Notes: generated by a model from the letters alone, not told the origin. DNA of 64,000 nt from Chryseobacterium endalhagicum (GCF_016745235.1 NZ_JAELVM010000001.1:1439856-1503855); one strand, 5' to 3'; positions 1-8,793 are shown, counted from the first letter of the stretch. A program made the numbers and translations.

Positions 1-1734
1 AATCTTAAAAATTCAAGTTCTACAACGATCACTAACGTTTCGAATACTTTGGAACTGACCACCAATCCGATCTGGGAAATTATGTTCGCGCTGCCAAGTC
101 TGAAAAATGACCAGAATAATTCTGCCGATGTGATCTTCAATAAATGGTTTGCCGATGTACTGGCTTCCGAAGTTTTCAGAGCCAATCCGAAAATGAAGAC
201 TGTGTTTGAAGAATACCAGAATAAAGGATTATTGAATTCAAATCTTGAGAAAAACCAGGAGCTGAAACAGCTTTTACTGGAAGAAACACCTTGGGTGCTT
301 GAGAGCAAAAATGAAGGCGAACAGATGCAGAAACTGGCTCTATTATTTGATGCCAACACCATGAGAAATTCGATCAGGCAGGATTGGGACGATCTTAAGA
401 AACTACAGAATCCGGACGGCGGCTTTTCATGGTATCCGGGATATCCAAGTTCTTACGGAACTTCTCTTTACATCCTTAAAAACTTAGGGAAAATCAATAC
501 CTGGCTGAAAGATAATGCAAAAGAATATCAAGGTTCAGAACAGCAGGAGCTGGTAACAAAACTGGTTCAGTATGTAGACAACGAGATTGATAAATACTGG
601 GATGTGAAAAAAGGAAACATCTGGAACGACTGGACCATCGATTATCTCGATACCCGAAACTACTGGGAAAAACAATATGCTTTAAAAGGAAAAGGAGCCA
701 CATTGAAAACTCTGGTAAAACAGAAAGCGAAAACAGCGAAGATCACAGATTTTACCTTCTTCGGGCTTCACCGTATGGCTTTACTGACGAATGATTACGG
801 ATTGAAAGACGTTTCAGATAAATTAATGAACTACCTGAAAGAAACCTCTGCCGATACCAAAACACAGGGCGTTTACTGGAAACAGAACCTGAACGACTGG
901 GGCTGGTTCGGGTCCAAAGTCGTGAATCATGCAGGAGCTTTGGAAGCTTTCAACAAACTGAAATCCAATGATCAGAAATTCATTGAAGACATGAAGATCT
1001 GGCTGATCACGCAAAAAGAAGTGAACTCATGGGGAAGCTCAAGAGGAACCTCAGAAGTGATTTTCACAATTCTGAATTCAGGAAAATCATGGACCAGCGC
1101 CGAAAGTGATAAAGCAACCATTGTTTGGGGCGGAAAAGAATTAACTCCTCAAACCCAGGCGACCGGTTATGTGAAATCAACCGTGAAAACAGATCTGGTA
1201 GACAAAAACTTAGGAACAGTTACCATTACCAAACCAGGTCCTGGAATCGTACAGGGAGGACTGTTCTGGCAGTATTATGAGGATCTGGATAAAATCAAAT
1301 CTTCAGAAAACTATATCTCGATCACCAAAGAGCTTTATAAAAAAGTGAAAACGGTAAACGGTGAGGAACTTCAGAAAATTTCTGCGGATACACCTTTAAA
1401 AGTTGGTGATAAAGTAACTGTAAGAATGATCCTGAATACAGACAGAGCTATGGAATTCATTCACATTAAAGATATGCGTGCTGCAGGATTTGAGCCTGCA
1501 GATGTACTGTCCGGTTACCAGTGGAAAAACAGCTTAGGCTATTACCAGTCTACGAAAGATGCTTCCACGAATTTCTATATCCAGTACATGCCAAAAGGGA
1601 AATATGTCTTTGAATATGACCTTGTTTCCAATGCGGCAGGGAAGTTCTCCAACGGGATCACTACCATGCAGAATTACTATGCACCGCAGATGAATGCCCA
1701 TACAAAAGGAAGTAACGTAACAATTTCAGATTAA
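1..1734 (+). CDS. Alpha-2-macroglobulin family protein, C-terminal part (5' end outside window)
   Basis: The reading frame is open from base 1, so this is the last 577 residues of a larger protein. Bacterial alpha-2-macroglobulins are periplasmic protease traps. The visible part has the thioester-domain helical repeats (PDGGFSWYPGYPSSYGT near residue 140) and ends in the beta-rich receptor-binding-like domain (NFYIQYMPKGKYVFEYD, then TTMQNYYAPQM). Where family members carry the thioester motif CxEQ before an FxxxxAxxLA helix, this protein reads SADVIF (bases 121-138), so the reactive Cys-Gln pair appears lost; that alignment is by eye. The first possible start in the window (TTG at 49) is internal and is not the true start. 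A terminator follows and the ecotin gene lies next, so two protease-inhibitor genes are neighbours. Confidence 0.85.
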   Translation, partial: NLKNSSSTTITNVSNTLELTTNPIWEIMFALPSLKNDQNNSADVIFNKWFADVLASEVFRANPKMKTVFEEYQNKGLLNSNLEKNQELKQLLLEETPWVLESKNEGEQMQKLALLFDANTMRNSIRQDWDDLKKLQNPDGGFSWYPGYPSSYGTSLYILKNLGKINTWLKDNAKEYQGSEQQELVTKLVQYVDNEIDKYWDVKKGNIWNDWTIDYLDTRNYWEKQYALKGKGATLKTLVKQKAKTAKITDFTFFGLHRMALLTNDYGLKDVSDKLMNYLKETSADTKTQGVYWKQNLNDWGWFGSKVVNHAGALEAFNKLKSNDQKFIEDMKIWLITQKEVNSWGSSRGTSEVIFTILNSGKSWTSAESDKATIVWGGKELTPQTQATGYVKSTVKTDLVDKNLGTVTITKPGPGIVQGGLFWQYYEDLDKIKSSENYISITKELYKKVKTVNGEELQKISADTPLKVGDKVTVRMILNTDRAMEFIHIKDMRAAGFEPADVLSGYQWKNSLGYYQSTKDASTNFYIQYMPKGKYVFEYDLVSNAAGKFSNGITTMQNYYAPQMNAHTKGSNVTISD

Positions 1735-1751
1735 TTTATAAAAGCAAATAC

Positions 1752-1788
1752 AAAAGCTGTAGTAACTTCTTACTGCAGCTTTTTTTGT
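1752..1788 (+). terminator. Rho-independent terminator after the macroglobulin gene
   Basis: A 12-bp stem (AAGCTGTAGTAA with TTACTGCAGCTT, one wobble pair) closes a CTTC loop and runs into a T tract. Confidence 0.85.
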
Positions 1789-1890
1789 TCTGAATGTAAA
1801 ATTTTTACAGCAAGTTTCTATAAAACTAAACAAATGTTTAACTTTGGAATGGTTTTTGAGAGTATCAGTGAAATTTTAAAAACAAACAAA

Positions 1891-2379
1891 ATGAGATTTT
1901 CAAAAACTTTAATGACAGGACTGATCATGTTGGCAGGTGTAAATGCTTTCGCACAAAAGAAGGCAGAAAAGTTTGAGAAGCTGGAGATTGAAATGTTCCC
2001 GAAAGCTAAAGACGGATTCAGGCAGGTATACATTCAGCTGCCCGTTGCAAAAAATGAAAGCGATTTAAAAGTAGAGTTTTTTGTAGGGACTGAAAAAATG
2101 GTAGACTGTAACAAATATTTCCTGATGGGAAATGTGAAAAGCCAGGACCTTCAGGGATGGGGCTACAACTATTACGAAGTAGAATCCAATGGTGAAGCGG
2201 GAGGAACCTTAATGGCATGCCCGGATCAGAAGAAAACGAAGAAATTTGTAACCCTTCAGCCGGAGATCGTAAGGTACAACAGCAAGCTTCCTTTGGTATT
2301 CTATGTACCGAAAGACCTTGAAGTCCGTTACAGAATTTTACGCCCTGATGCGAAAATGAAATCTGCAGTTCAGAGATAA
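1891..2379 (+). CDS. eco: Ecotin-type serine protease inhibitor
   Basis: Ecotin is a periplasmic dimeric inhibitor of trypsin-fold serine proteases. The 162-residue product has a signal peptide ending near NAFAQ, then the family landmarks in order: FPKAKDGFRQVYIQL, a Cys in EKMVDCNKYFLMG, GWGYNYYEVES, the reactive loop GTLMACPDQKK with Met at the P1 position, then KFVTLQPEIVRYNSKLPLVFY and a C-terminal VRYRILRPD. The two Cys would form the disulphide that supports the loop. I chose the ATG at 1891 because the signal peptide starts there; an in-frame ATG at 1834 would add 19 residues in front of it. Together with the upstream macroglobulin it would protect the envelope from foreign proteases (inference). 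Confidence 0.93.
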   Translation: MRFSKTLMTGLIMLAGVNAFAQKKAEKFEKLEIEMFPKAKDGFRQVYIQLPVAKNESDLKVEFFVGTEKMVDCNKYFLMGNVKSQDLQGWGYNYYEVESNGEAGGTLMACPDQKKTKKFVTLQPEIVRYNSKLPLVFYVPKDLEVRYRILRPDAKMKSAVQR

Positions 2380-2401
2380 TAAAAATGGTCTTTACATACC
2401 C

Positions 2402-2436
2402 AACTCCTCACTTTTGTGGGGAGTTTTTTGTTTTTA
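2402..2436 (+). terminator. Terminator after ecotin
   Basis: Stem AACTCCTCAC / GTGGGGAGTT with a TTTT loop, followed by TTTTTTG. Confidence 0.8.
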
Positions 2437-2444
2437 ATAGATGA

Positions 2445-3357
2445 TTTTTCCCACGGATTTCTCAGATCTCACAGATTTTCTGATGCATTTTGAATTACAA
2501 CAGATACATGATAAAAGTTCCATATTTTGAATGATCAATTTCAGATACTTTTTGATCTGTGCCATCTGAGAAATCTGCGGGAAATTATAAATCTTAAAAT
2601 TTGAATCGGAAACAGATGATATCTTTACATTGTTTTCCTTTGATAAGTGAAACGCCTTTTTTTATCTTAAAATATGATCATTTCAAAATCGCCTTGTCTA
2701 TCCTTGCGATAAAACTTTGAATCATCTGAGAAATCTACAGAAGAAAAACATCAACTACAAAAGGCACAAAAGTTTTTTTAACACTTTAGTAATTTAAGTT
2801 CAAAGCTTCATGCAAAAGAAGTTCACATAAGTTCCAGAAAAAATCAAAGATTTTTATCCAGAATAGTATTCATGAAATCTGTGTCATCTGAGAAATCTGC
2901 GGGAAATTATAAATCTTAAAATTTAAATCGGAAACAGATGATATCTTTACATTGTCTTCCTTTGATAAGTGAAACGCCTTTGTTTATCTTAAAGAAAAAG
3001 CATCTCAAAATCGCCTTGTCTACCCTTGTGATAAAACTCTGGATCATCTGTGAAATCTGCAGAAGAAAAACATCAACCACAAAAGGCACAAAAGTTTTTT
3101 GAACACTTTAGTAATTTAAGTTTAAAGCTTCATGCAAAAGAAGTTCACATAAGTTCCAGAAAAAATCAAAGATTTTTATCCAGAATAGTATTCATGAAAT
3201 CTGTGCATCTGAGAAATCTGCGGGAAATTATAAATCTTAAAATTTAAATCGAAAACAGATGATATCTTTAAATTGTCTTCCTTTGATAAGTGAAACGCCT
3301 TTGTTTATCTTAAAATATGATCATTTCAAAATCGCCTTGTCTACCCTTGCGATAAAA
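2445..3357. repeat. About 321-bp tandem intergenic repeat, two full units plus partial units
   Basis: This gene-free stretch is built from near-identical units. The marker CTGAGAAATCTGCGGGAAAT begins at 2566, 2888 and 3209, giving periods of 322 and 321 bases; the third copy stops near 3357. Each unit carries in order: TCTGCGGGAAATTATAAATC, GATGATATCTTTA, GAAACGCCTT, a TATGATCATTTCAAAATCGCC block, CTTGCGATAAAA, CACAAAAGGCACAAAAG, and a palindromic AAAATCAAAGATTTTT. The part before 2566 is a more degenerate relative. Reverse-oriented copies lie at 53866-54370 and a degenerate fragment at 17296-17340. The short open frame over 3050-3247 lies wholly inside the repeat and is not considered a gene. 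Confidence 0.93.
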
Positions 3358-3550
3358 TAAATTAAACAAAGAAACTACGCCTGATAAAAGAAATAATCAA
3401 TTTTCTCCAATTAAAACATTCCTCAAATTAAAATTAAACGAATCCGCTATATTCATCACAAATAGAGGATTAAAACTAAACACTTTTTAAACTTATTTTA
3501 AATTCGTTATTATAATGAATTATCTTCGGCGATTTAACAAATTTTTGCAT

Positions 3551-3558
3551 TATATTTG
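3551..3558 (+). promoter_or_regulatory. Probable -7 box of the efflux operon
   Basis: TATATTTG fits the Bacteroidota TAnnTTTG box and lies 15 bases before the TolC-family ATG. No clear -33 TTTG is visible at the usual distance. Confidence 0.5.
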
Positions 3559-3573
3559 TTATAAACATAAACC

Positions 3574-4983
3574 ATGAAAAACAATTTATTGATTTTTGCG
3601 TTTAGTTTTTTGGCTTTCCCGGCAATCTGCAGGGCACAGTCTGCGCCGGACTTTAAGGAACTTCTGGACAGTGCCATGGTCCTGGACTCCGAACTTAAAA
3701 TGCAGATCACACAGAACAAACTCACCGATCTTGACGCCCACAAACTGAAAGACATCTTTCTTCCAACCCTTGAACTCAGCGGACAGGCCGGATATCTGAA
3801 TGCCACTGCAAGGCTCACCTCACCGGAAATTAATCTGGCACCCTTTATAAATATTCCCGAAGGAAGTTTTAACAACAATCTTAATGTTTCAGGATTTTCA
3901 GGAATTGCAAAAGCAGACGCCAAAATGCTTCTCTATTCCGGTGGAAAAGTAAAGTATCTGAAAAAGGCCATCGAAGAAAAGAAAATCTCCGAAGATATTC
4001 TTCTTGAAAAAACAAAAGATGACGTGGTGGCCAATATTTCCAAAGCGTATGATCAGTTGGCTCTTATTCATCAGTCTAAAAAAGTGCTCGATGAAAGCAA
4101 AAAAAGACTTGACATCAACCGGAAAACAGCGGATAAAGCTTTAGGATATGGTCTCATCACTCCTTATGATCATAAAAAAATAGAACTGGCCCAGGCCACT
4201 CTCAATGCTAAAATGGTAGAGTACGAAGGCAAAAAAGAACTTCTTCTTACCCAGCTTTACATTCTGACCGGAATCAATAAAGAACGTTTGAGATTGATTG
4301 ATCCTGTACTTTCTCCCGTAGAACTTCTGGCTTCGGAGAAAGGCATTGAAGAAAGAGCGGAGGTTCGTGCCCTTGATCATGGGATTACGGCAGCAGATTA
4401 CAAAATAAAGGCAGAAAGAACCTGGATGATCCCCAAAGTACAGCTGATGGCTTCTGCTTATTATATTGGCCTTTACGGAAGCCGCATCAAAACTTCGGAG
4501 AACGTTATTCCTGCAGTTCCGGCTTTGGGCTATGAAGGCGCTAAACTGGACTGGAGACCTACCAATATCAATATCCTTCCTTTATTAACAGCCGGTGTAG
4601 GCTTTAAATGGGAGATTTTTGACGGAAAAGAAGGAAAACATGCTGAAGAAACAGCAAAAGTAGGAAAAGAAGTCCTTCAGAATAAAAAAGAGGATGCCCT
4701 TAAAAAATTAACCCTGAATCTGGCGAATAATCAGACCAATTATGATATAGCAACCGCTCAGATCAGTTTAAAGGCTAAAGAAAAAGAGCTGGCTAAAAAT
4801 GCTCTCGTTCAGGCTGAAAAAGAATTCAGATACGGAATGAGTAAATCCTCACAGCTCATCGATGCGGAAAATGACCTGGAAATAGCAGAACTGGAATACC
4901 AGAATGCCCTTTTTAACCAACGGAGAGCGGGAATAGAGCTCATGAGATCTACCCAGGAGCTTGATATCACCAAACTTTATTAA
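3574..4983 (+). CDS. TolC family outer membrane efflux protein
   Basis: Outer-membrane channel component of a tripartite exporter. The 469-residue product has a signal peptide (MKNNLLIFAFSFLAFPAICRA-Q) and the two-fold repeat of long helices typical of the family: the first near residues 35-75 and 110-215, the second near 340-465, ending with a helix rich in A/E/L/N (LVQAEKEFRYGMSKSSQLIDA, ELEYQNALFNQRRAG). Length is normal. It is first in an operon with a membrane-fusion lipoprotein and an ABC-2 permease, so it probably forms the outer-membrane duct for that pump. Substrate is unknown. Confidence 0.9.
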   Translation: MKNNLLIFAFSFLAFPAICRAQSAPDFKELLDSAMVLDSELKMQITQNKLTDLDAHKLKDIFLPTLELSGQAGYLNATARLTSPEINLAPFINIPEGSFNNNLNVSGFSGIAKADAKMLLYSGGKVKYLKKAIEEKKISEDILLEKTKDDVVANISKAYDQLALIHQSKKVLDESKKRLDINRKTADKALGYGLITPYDHKKIELAQATLNAKMVEYEGKKELLLTQLYILTGINKERLRLIDPVLSPVELLASEKGIEERAEVRALDHGITAADYKIKAERTWMIPKVQLMASAYYIGLYGSRIKTSENVIPAVPALGYEGAKLDWRPTNINILPLLTAGVGFKWEIFDGKEGKHAEETAKVGKEVLQNKKEDALKKLTLNLANNQTNYDIATAQISLKAKEKELAKNALVQAEKEFRYGMSKSSQLIDAENDLEIAELEYQNALFNQRRAGIELMRSTQELDITKLY

Positions 4984-4996
4984 TCCTTACAAAAAA

Positions 4997-5956
4997 ATGA
5001 TGCATAAAAATATATTCATAGTCTTTGCGGTTCTTTTTCTCGTAGGGAGCTGCAGCGAAAAAAAAGAAAACCTTAATGATTCCGAAGGAAAAACCAAAAA
5101 GGATGTGATTTCTTTTGCCCCGAAGGTGACCGGAAGGATCTTAAAAATATACGTAACAGAAGGCCAGAACGTGAAAAAAGGCGATACTCTGGCATTGCTT
5201 GACGTTCCGGAAGTCTCTGCAAAAATTGCACAGGCACAGGGGGCGGTAAGTGCGGCAACCGCTCAGGAGCAGATGGCCAAAAACGGAGCTACAGCAGATC
5301 AGTTAAGACAGCTTAAAGCCAAATACAAAGGTTTGAAAGAACAGTATGACTTCGCTCAGAAATCTTTCAAAAGAGCCAATAATATGTTCCGTGACAGTCT
5401 GATGTCTCCACAGGCATACGATGAGGTTTATGCAAAACTTCAGGGGGCAAAAGCCCAGTACGATGCTGTAGTGGCGGAGCTGGATGATGTACAGAGAGGA
5501 ACCCGCGTCGAAAAAGTGGAAATGGCAGCCGGACAGACTTCACAAGCCAAAGGAGCACTTCAGGAAGCCAATGTGGCCTATTCCGAAAGATACATCATTG
5601 CTACCAATGATATGGAAATAGAAACCATCAGCCTCAATACGGGCGAGCTGGCTACGGCTGGTTTTGCTTTATTCAACGGATATATTCCGGAAAGCACCTA
5701 TTTCAGATTCACCGTTCCTGAAAGTGCCATTTCAAAGTATAAGAAAGGGCAGGAAGTGAATATGCAGGTGGTTTATAATAAAGAAAACCTGCAGGGAACA
5801 GTGGTATACATTAAGCAGCTGACCAGATACGCGGATATTACAACGGCTTACCCCGATTATCAGCTTCAGGATGCCGTTTACGAGATTAAAGTGAAGCCGA
5901 AAGATATGAATAAGGCCAAAGGAATATTGGTGAATGCTAACGTTATCCTGAAATAA
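4997..5956 (+). CDS. HlyD/RND-type membrane fusion lipoprotein
   Basis: Periplasmic adaptor that bridges an inner-membrane permease to a TolC-like channel. I start at the ATG at 4997 (MMHKNIF) because a lipoprotein signal follows directly, with lipobox LVGSC; an upstream ATG at 4961 would overlap the TolC gene and put 12 residues before the signal. The 319-residue mature form has a split biotinyl-lipoyl domain (VTGRILKIYVTEGQNVKKGDTLALLD, second half after IIATNDMEIETISLNTGE), a coiled-coil hairpin between (residues about 75-185) and a C-terminal beta-barrel region. It begins 13 bases after the TolC stop codon and ends 2 bases before the permease start. Confidence 0.9.
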   Translation: MMHKNIFIVFAVLFLVGSCSEKKENLNDSEGKTKKDVISFAPKVTGRILKIYVTEGQNVKKGDTLALLDVPEVSAKIAQAQGAVSAATAQEQMAKNGATADQLRQLKAKYKGLKEQYDFAQKSFKRANNMFRDSLMSPQAYDEVYAKLQGAKAQYDAVVAELDDVQRGTRVEKVEMAAGQTSQAKGALQEANVAYSERYIIATNDMEIETISLNTGELATAGFALFNGYIPESTYFRFTVPESAISKYKKGQEVNMQVVYNKENLQGTVVYIKQLTRYADITTAYPDYQLQDAVYEIKVKPKDMNKAKGILVNANVILK

Positions 5957-5958
5957 TT

Positions 5959-7149
5959 ATGAAAGAATTTTTCCGGCTTTTAAAACGTGAATTCAAGCTT
6001 TTTATTGGCAATTCCACCCTGAGGACCGTATTTTTTCTGGCCCCGGTATTCTATGCCACTTTGCTGGGTTTCGTTTACAAAAGCGGGAAAGTGGAAAATA
6101 CACCCGTACTTGTTATCGACAGGGATAATACCCCGTTGTCAAGCCAGCTGACGGATATGCTGGATGACAATAAAAGCATCAGCATCATTAAATATGCACA
6201 GGAACCTTTGAGCATAAAAGATGAAGTGATCCGGCATGAAGCCGCCGCAGTAGTCATTATTCCATCGAGGTTTGAAGCAGATATGCTCCAGAAAAAATAT
6301 CCCGAACTTAATGTATACGTCAATACCGGAAACGTTCTTACCGCGAATTTTGCTTCCAAAGCACTGCAGCTTACAATAGGAACGTTCTCCGCCGGAGCAT
6401 CAATCAAAGCCTTGCAGAAAGCTGGAATGCCCGCTACAAAGGCGGCTACCCAATACGAGCCTTTCAAAGCCAATTACATCACCCTTTTCAATACCACAGG
6501 AAACTATCTGATTTTCATGTGGCCCGCCATGCTGGCCGTGGTTCTTCAGCAGGTGATCCTTCTGGCAATGGCAGTAAGTTTTGCTGCTGAGTTTGAAAGA
6601 GGATCTTTTGTAAAAGAATACAGCAAGATGAAAAGATGGGCATTTCCCACCATGCTCATTAAAGTGATTCCCATCTGGATTTTCTCCATTCTGATCGTTG
6701 GAGTCTATTACTTTATGCACATGATATTCCGCGTTCCCATGCCGGAGGGAATACTCAATTTTATTCTTCTGACCGCAGTTTTTGTCGGTTCTGCATCATT
6801 TTTGGGGGTTCTTATCAGCATATTAATTCCGGATGCTTTGAAAGCCACTCAGATTCTGATGGTTATCGCATCACCTGCATTCATTATCAGCGGATTCACG
6901 TGGCCGTTAAGTGCGATGCCAGCATTTGTACAGTTTATTGCGAACATTATTCCACTGACACCTTTCCTTCAGGCTTTTAAAATCCTATTGATCCAGAAAG
7001 GTTCCGTCGAACTTACATTTCCCTTCTTAAAACATTTAAGCATCCTATTGGTCATCTATGCCATCCTGGGCTGGATTGCTTTAAAGATCAAACTGTGGTT
7101 TATTTTTAGAAATACAGGTTCTGAAGAAGCAGAGAAGGTTGTAGAGTAG
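5959..7149 (+). CDS. ABC-2 type permease (YhhJ/YbhR-like)
   Basis: Inner-membrane permease of 396 residues with the ABC-2 layout: one N-terminal membrane helix (RTVFFLAPVFYATLLGFVYKSG), a periplasmic domain starting PVLVIDRDNTPLSSQL, then five to six membrane helices from about residue 180 to the end. The FxxxxWPL signature (SGFTWPLSAMPAFVQ) precedes the last helices. It completes an operon with a TolC channel and HlyD-type adaptor. No nucleotide-binding subunit and no second permease is present, so the ATPase must be encoded elsewhere or the pump works without one. A G-rich repeat arm begins just after its TAG stop codon. Confidence 0.88.
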   Translation: MKEFFRLLKREFKLFIGNSTLRTVFFLAPVFYATLLGFVYKSGKVENTPVLVIDRDNTPLSSQLTDMLDDNKSISIIKYAQEPLSIKDEVIRHEAAAVVIIPSRFEADMLQKKYPELNVYVNTGNVLTANFASKALQLTIGTFSAGASIKALQKAGMPATKAATQYEPFKANYITLFNTTGNYLIFMWPAMLAVVLQQVILLAMAVSFAAEFERGSFVKEYSKMKRWAFPTMLIKVIPIWIFSILIVGVYYFMHMIFRVPMPEGILNFILLTAVFVGSASFLGVLISILIPDALKATQILMVIASPAFIISGFTWPLSAMPAFVQFIANIIPLTPFLQAFKILLIQKGSVELTFPFLKHLSILLVIYAILGWIALKIKLWFIFRNTGSEEAEKVVE

Positions 7150-7385
7150 TTATGGGGTACGGGTTTCGGGTTACGGGTTGCGAAAGTTACGGGGTACGCA
7201 GAACAAAAACAGGTTTTGGTGTTGGAAACATGACAAACCTACCAAATAACTACCCTGATATCCTGAAAACCCTAACTAGCAACCAATAACTAGCAACGCG
7301 TAACTTACATACCCCGCAACTCGCACCTTTCGTACTCCGAAACCCGCACCCCGCATTCAGAAACCCTCACCCCAAACACGTCACC
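7150..7385. repeat. Degenerate low-complexity repeat with G-rich and C-rich arms
   Basis: This gene-free stretch starts right after a stop codon with a degenerate GGGTACGGGTTTCGGGTTACG-type repeat (7152-7200), passes through TGATATCCT at 7256-7264, and ends with a C-rich arm of AACTAGCAACC / CCGCAACTCGCACC / CCGAAACCCGCACC units (7265-7380). The arms are roughly complementary (GGGTTTCGGG against CCGAAACCC; GTACGGG against CCCGTAC-like words), so the RNA or single strands could fold back. No coding potential was seen. Confidence 0.8.
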
Positions 7386-7426
7386 ACTTTTTTCATCCCC
7401 CTGTAAAAATCAAAAGAAAAAACTGA

Positions 7427-7434
7427 TATATTTG
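7427..7434 (+). promoter_or_regulatory. Probable -7 box of the DUF1569 gene
   Basis: TATATTTG matches TAnnTTTG and lies 22 bases before the ATG. It follows directly on the repeat-rich spacer. Confidence 0.5.
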
Positions 7435-7456
7435 CTTTCAGATAATTAGAAAGAAT

Positions 7457-7912
7457 ATGGAAAATGTATTTGATGCAAAAGATGCTCAAAACTATATTGA
7501 TAGGATAAATAACCTGGTAGAAGATACCCACGGTTTATGGGGTAAAATGACGGTTGATCAGATGCTTGCCCACTGCAGCGTATCCTATGAAATGGTGTAC
7601 GAACCGGAGAAACACAAAAAGCCGGGAGCTATTGCAAAATTTATTTTAAAGACTTTTGTAAGACCAAAAGTAGTTGGAGAAAAAGCATATCCGAGAGATT
7701 CCCCTACAGCACCCCAGTTTGTAGTGACAGGAAGAAAAAATTTCGACGAAGAGAAAAAAAGACTGATCGGTTTTATCCAGAAAACACAGCAGCTGGGTCC
7801 GGAAGCCTTTGATGGCAAAGAATCATTTTCTTTCGGAAAATTAAATTCACAGGAGTGGAATAATATGTTTGCCAAACATCTTAATCACCATCTGTCGCAA
7901 TTTGGAGTTTAA
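7457..7912 (+). CDS. DUF1569 family protein (DinB-like four-helix bundle)
   Basis: A 151-residue cytoplasmic protein that matches the DUF1569 pattern: an opening helix with KMTVDQMLAHCSVSYEM, a middle PEKHKKPG...KTFVRPKVVGEKAYPRDSPTAPQF segment, and a closing helix KHLNHHLSQFGV. The His residues in MLAHC and HLNHH are positioned like the metal ligands of DinB-fold proteins. Function is not known; DinB-like proteins are often thiol-dependent enzymes. It begins a run of closely spaced small genes reaching to 10267. Confidence 0.8.
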   Translation: MENVFDAKDAQNYIDRINNLVEDTHGLWGKMTVDQMLAHCSVSYEMVYEPEKHKKPGAIAKFILKTFVRPKVVGEKAYPRDSPTAPQFVVTGRKNFDEEKKRLIGFIQKTQQLGPEAFDGKESFSFGKLNSQEWNNMFAKHLNHHLSQFGV

Positions 7913-7921
7913 AACCACAGT

Positions 7922-8392
7922 ATGAAAAAATTTTTATTACTTCTCATTCTTGCCTGCAATTTTGCATGGGCACAGATGCCGGATATCTCTACGGTCTGGC
8001 TGAATAACAGTAAACCTTACGTAGGAACCATAGGAAACAGCGGCCAGGCATTGAAACTGAAGATCAGTATTTCCGAACAGAATAAGAAAAATGACCAGGA
8101 ATATTTTGTTTCGGGGTACTCTCTGGTAGATGACAGCTATGCGAAATACGAAGGCAAGATCACGATCACAAAATATAGAGATGCCAAAAGAAAAGGAGTG
8201 GTATTCGGAGACTATGAACTGGCTGAAGAAGCAAAGGGAAAACACTCCGGTATCTTCAAAGGCAAATTTGTGTATACCTTCAAGTGGAACAGAAAAACTG
8301 AAAAAATAGAAGGACAGTATATAGAATTTATTGGAGATTGGAAAAGTTATGACGGAACACTGGACTTCAAAACCCGTTTAAAAAATCAATAA
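7922..8392 (+). CDS. Secreted protein of unknown function
   Basis: I do not recognise this 156-residue protein. It has a clear signal peptide (MKKFLLLLILACNFAWA-Q) and a mature part that looks beta-rich with alternating hydrophobic and charged residues, including FVSGYSLVDDSYAKYEGKITITKY and a C-terminal GDWKSYDGTLDFKTRLKN. Its style resembles small periplasmic lipocalin-like proteins common in flavobacteria, but nothing confirms this. The start is 9 bases after the DUF1569 stop and its stop is 2 bases before the next ATG, so it is probably co-transcribed with both. Confidence 0.75.
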   Translation: MKKFLLLLILACNFAWAQMPDISTVWLNNSKPYVGTIGNSGQALKLKISISEQNKKNDQEYFVSGYSLVDDSYAKYEGKITITKYRDAKRKGVVFGDYELAEEAKGKHSGIFKGKFVYTFKWNRKTEKIEGQYIEFIGDWKSYDGTLDFKTRLKNQ

Positions 8393-8394
8393 CC

Positions 8395-8793
8395 ATGTTA
8401 AGACGAATATTAGCTGTCCCGGCCGGACTTATTGCAGGAATCATCTGCATTACCATCATTGAGAAAATAGGACACAGCCTGTACCCGCCTCCTGCAGCTG
8501 CGGGGAACGGAGATATGGAGGCTATGAAAGCATATGTGGCCACGGCTCCGTTCATGGCGCTGTTTTTTGTGATCATAGCTTATGCGCTGGCGGCTTTCGT
8601 GTCAGGATTCACAGCTTCTAAAGTGGCAAACAATGGAAAACATACTTCAGCAGCAGTCTGTGGAGTTATTTTTCTATGCATCACCATTTACATGATGGCT
8701 TCTCTTCCAACTCCCATCTGGTTCTGGGTATTGGGAATTCTTGTGTGGGGGCTGGTGTTTGCAGGAAGTAAACTGGCTTTAAAAAACAAATAA
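8395..8793 (+). CDS. Small four-helix membrane protein of unknown function
   Basis: A 132-residue integral membrane protein with four predicted helices: residues about 5-25 (ILAVPAGLIAGIICITIIEKI), 50-70 (PFMALFFVIIAYALAAFVSGF), 82-101 (SAAVCGVIFLCITIYMMASL) and 108-128 (FWVLGILVWGLVFAGSKLAL). A short polar loop with PPPAAAGNGD follows the first helix. No motif points to a function. It follows the secreted protein by 2 bases, suggesting translational coupling. Confidence 0.75.
   Translation: MLRRILAVPAGLIAGIICITIIEKIGHSLYPPPAAAGNGDMEAMKAYVATAPFMALFFVIIAYALAAFVSGFTASKVANNGKHTSAAVCGVIFLCITIYMMASLPTPIWFWVLGILVWGLVFAGSKLALKNK

Noticed and set aside
3050..3247. Plus-strand open frame of 65 codons
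   Set aside because: It lies wholly inside the 321-bp repeat, has no ribosome-binding site and no recognisable domain, and a frame of this kind does not continue in the other copies.
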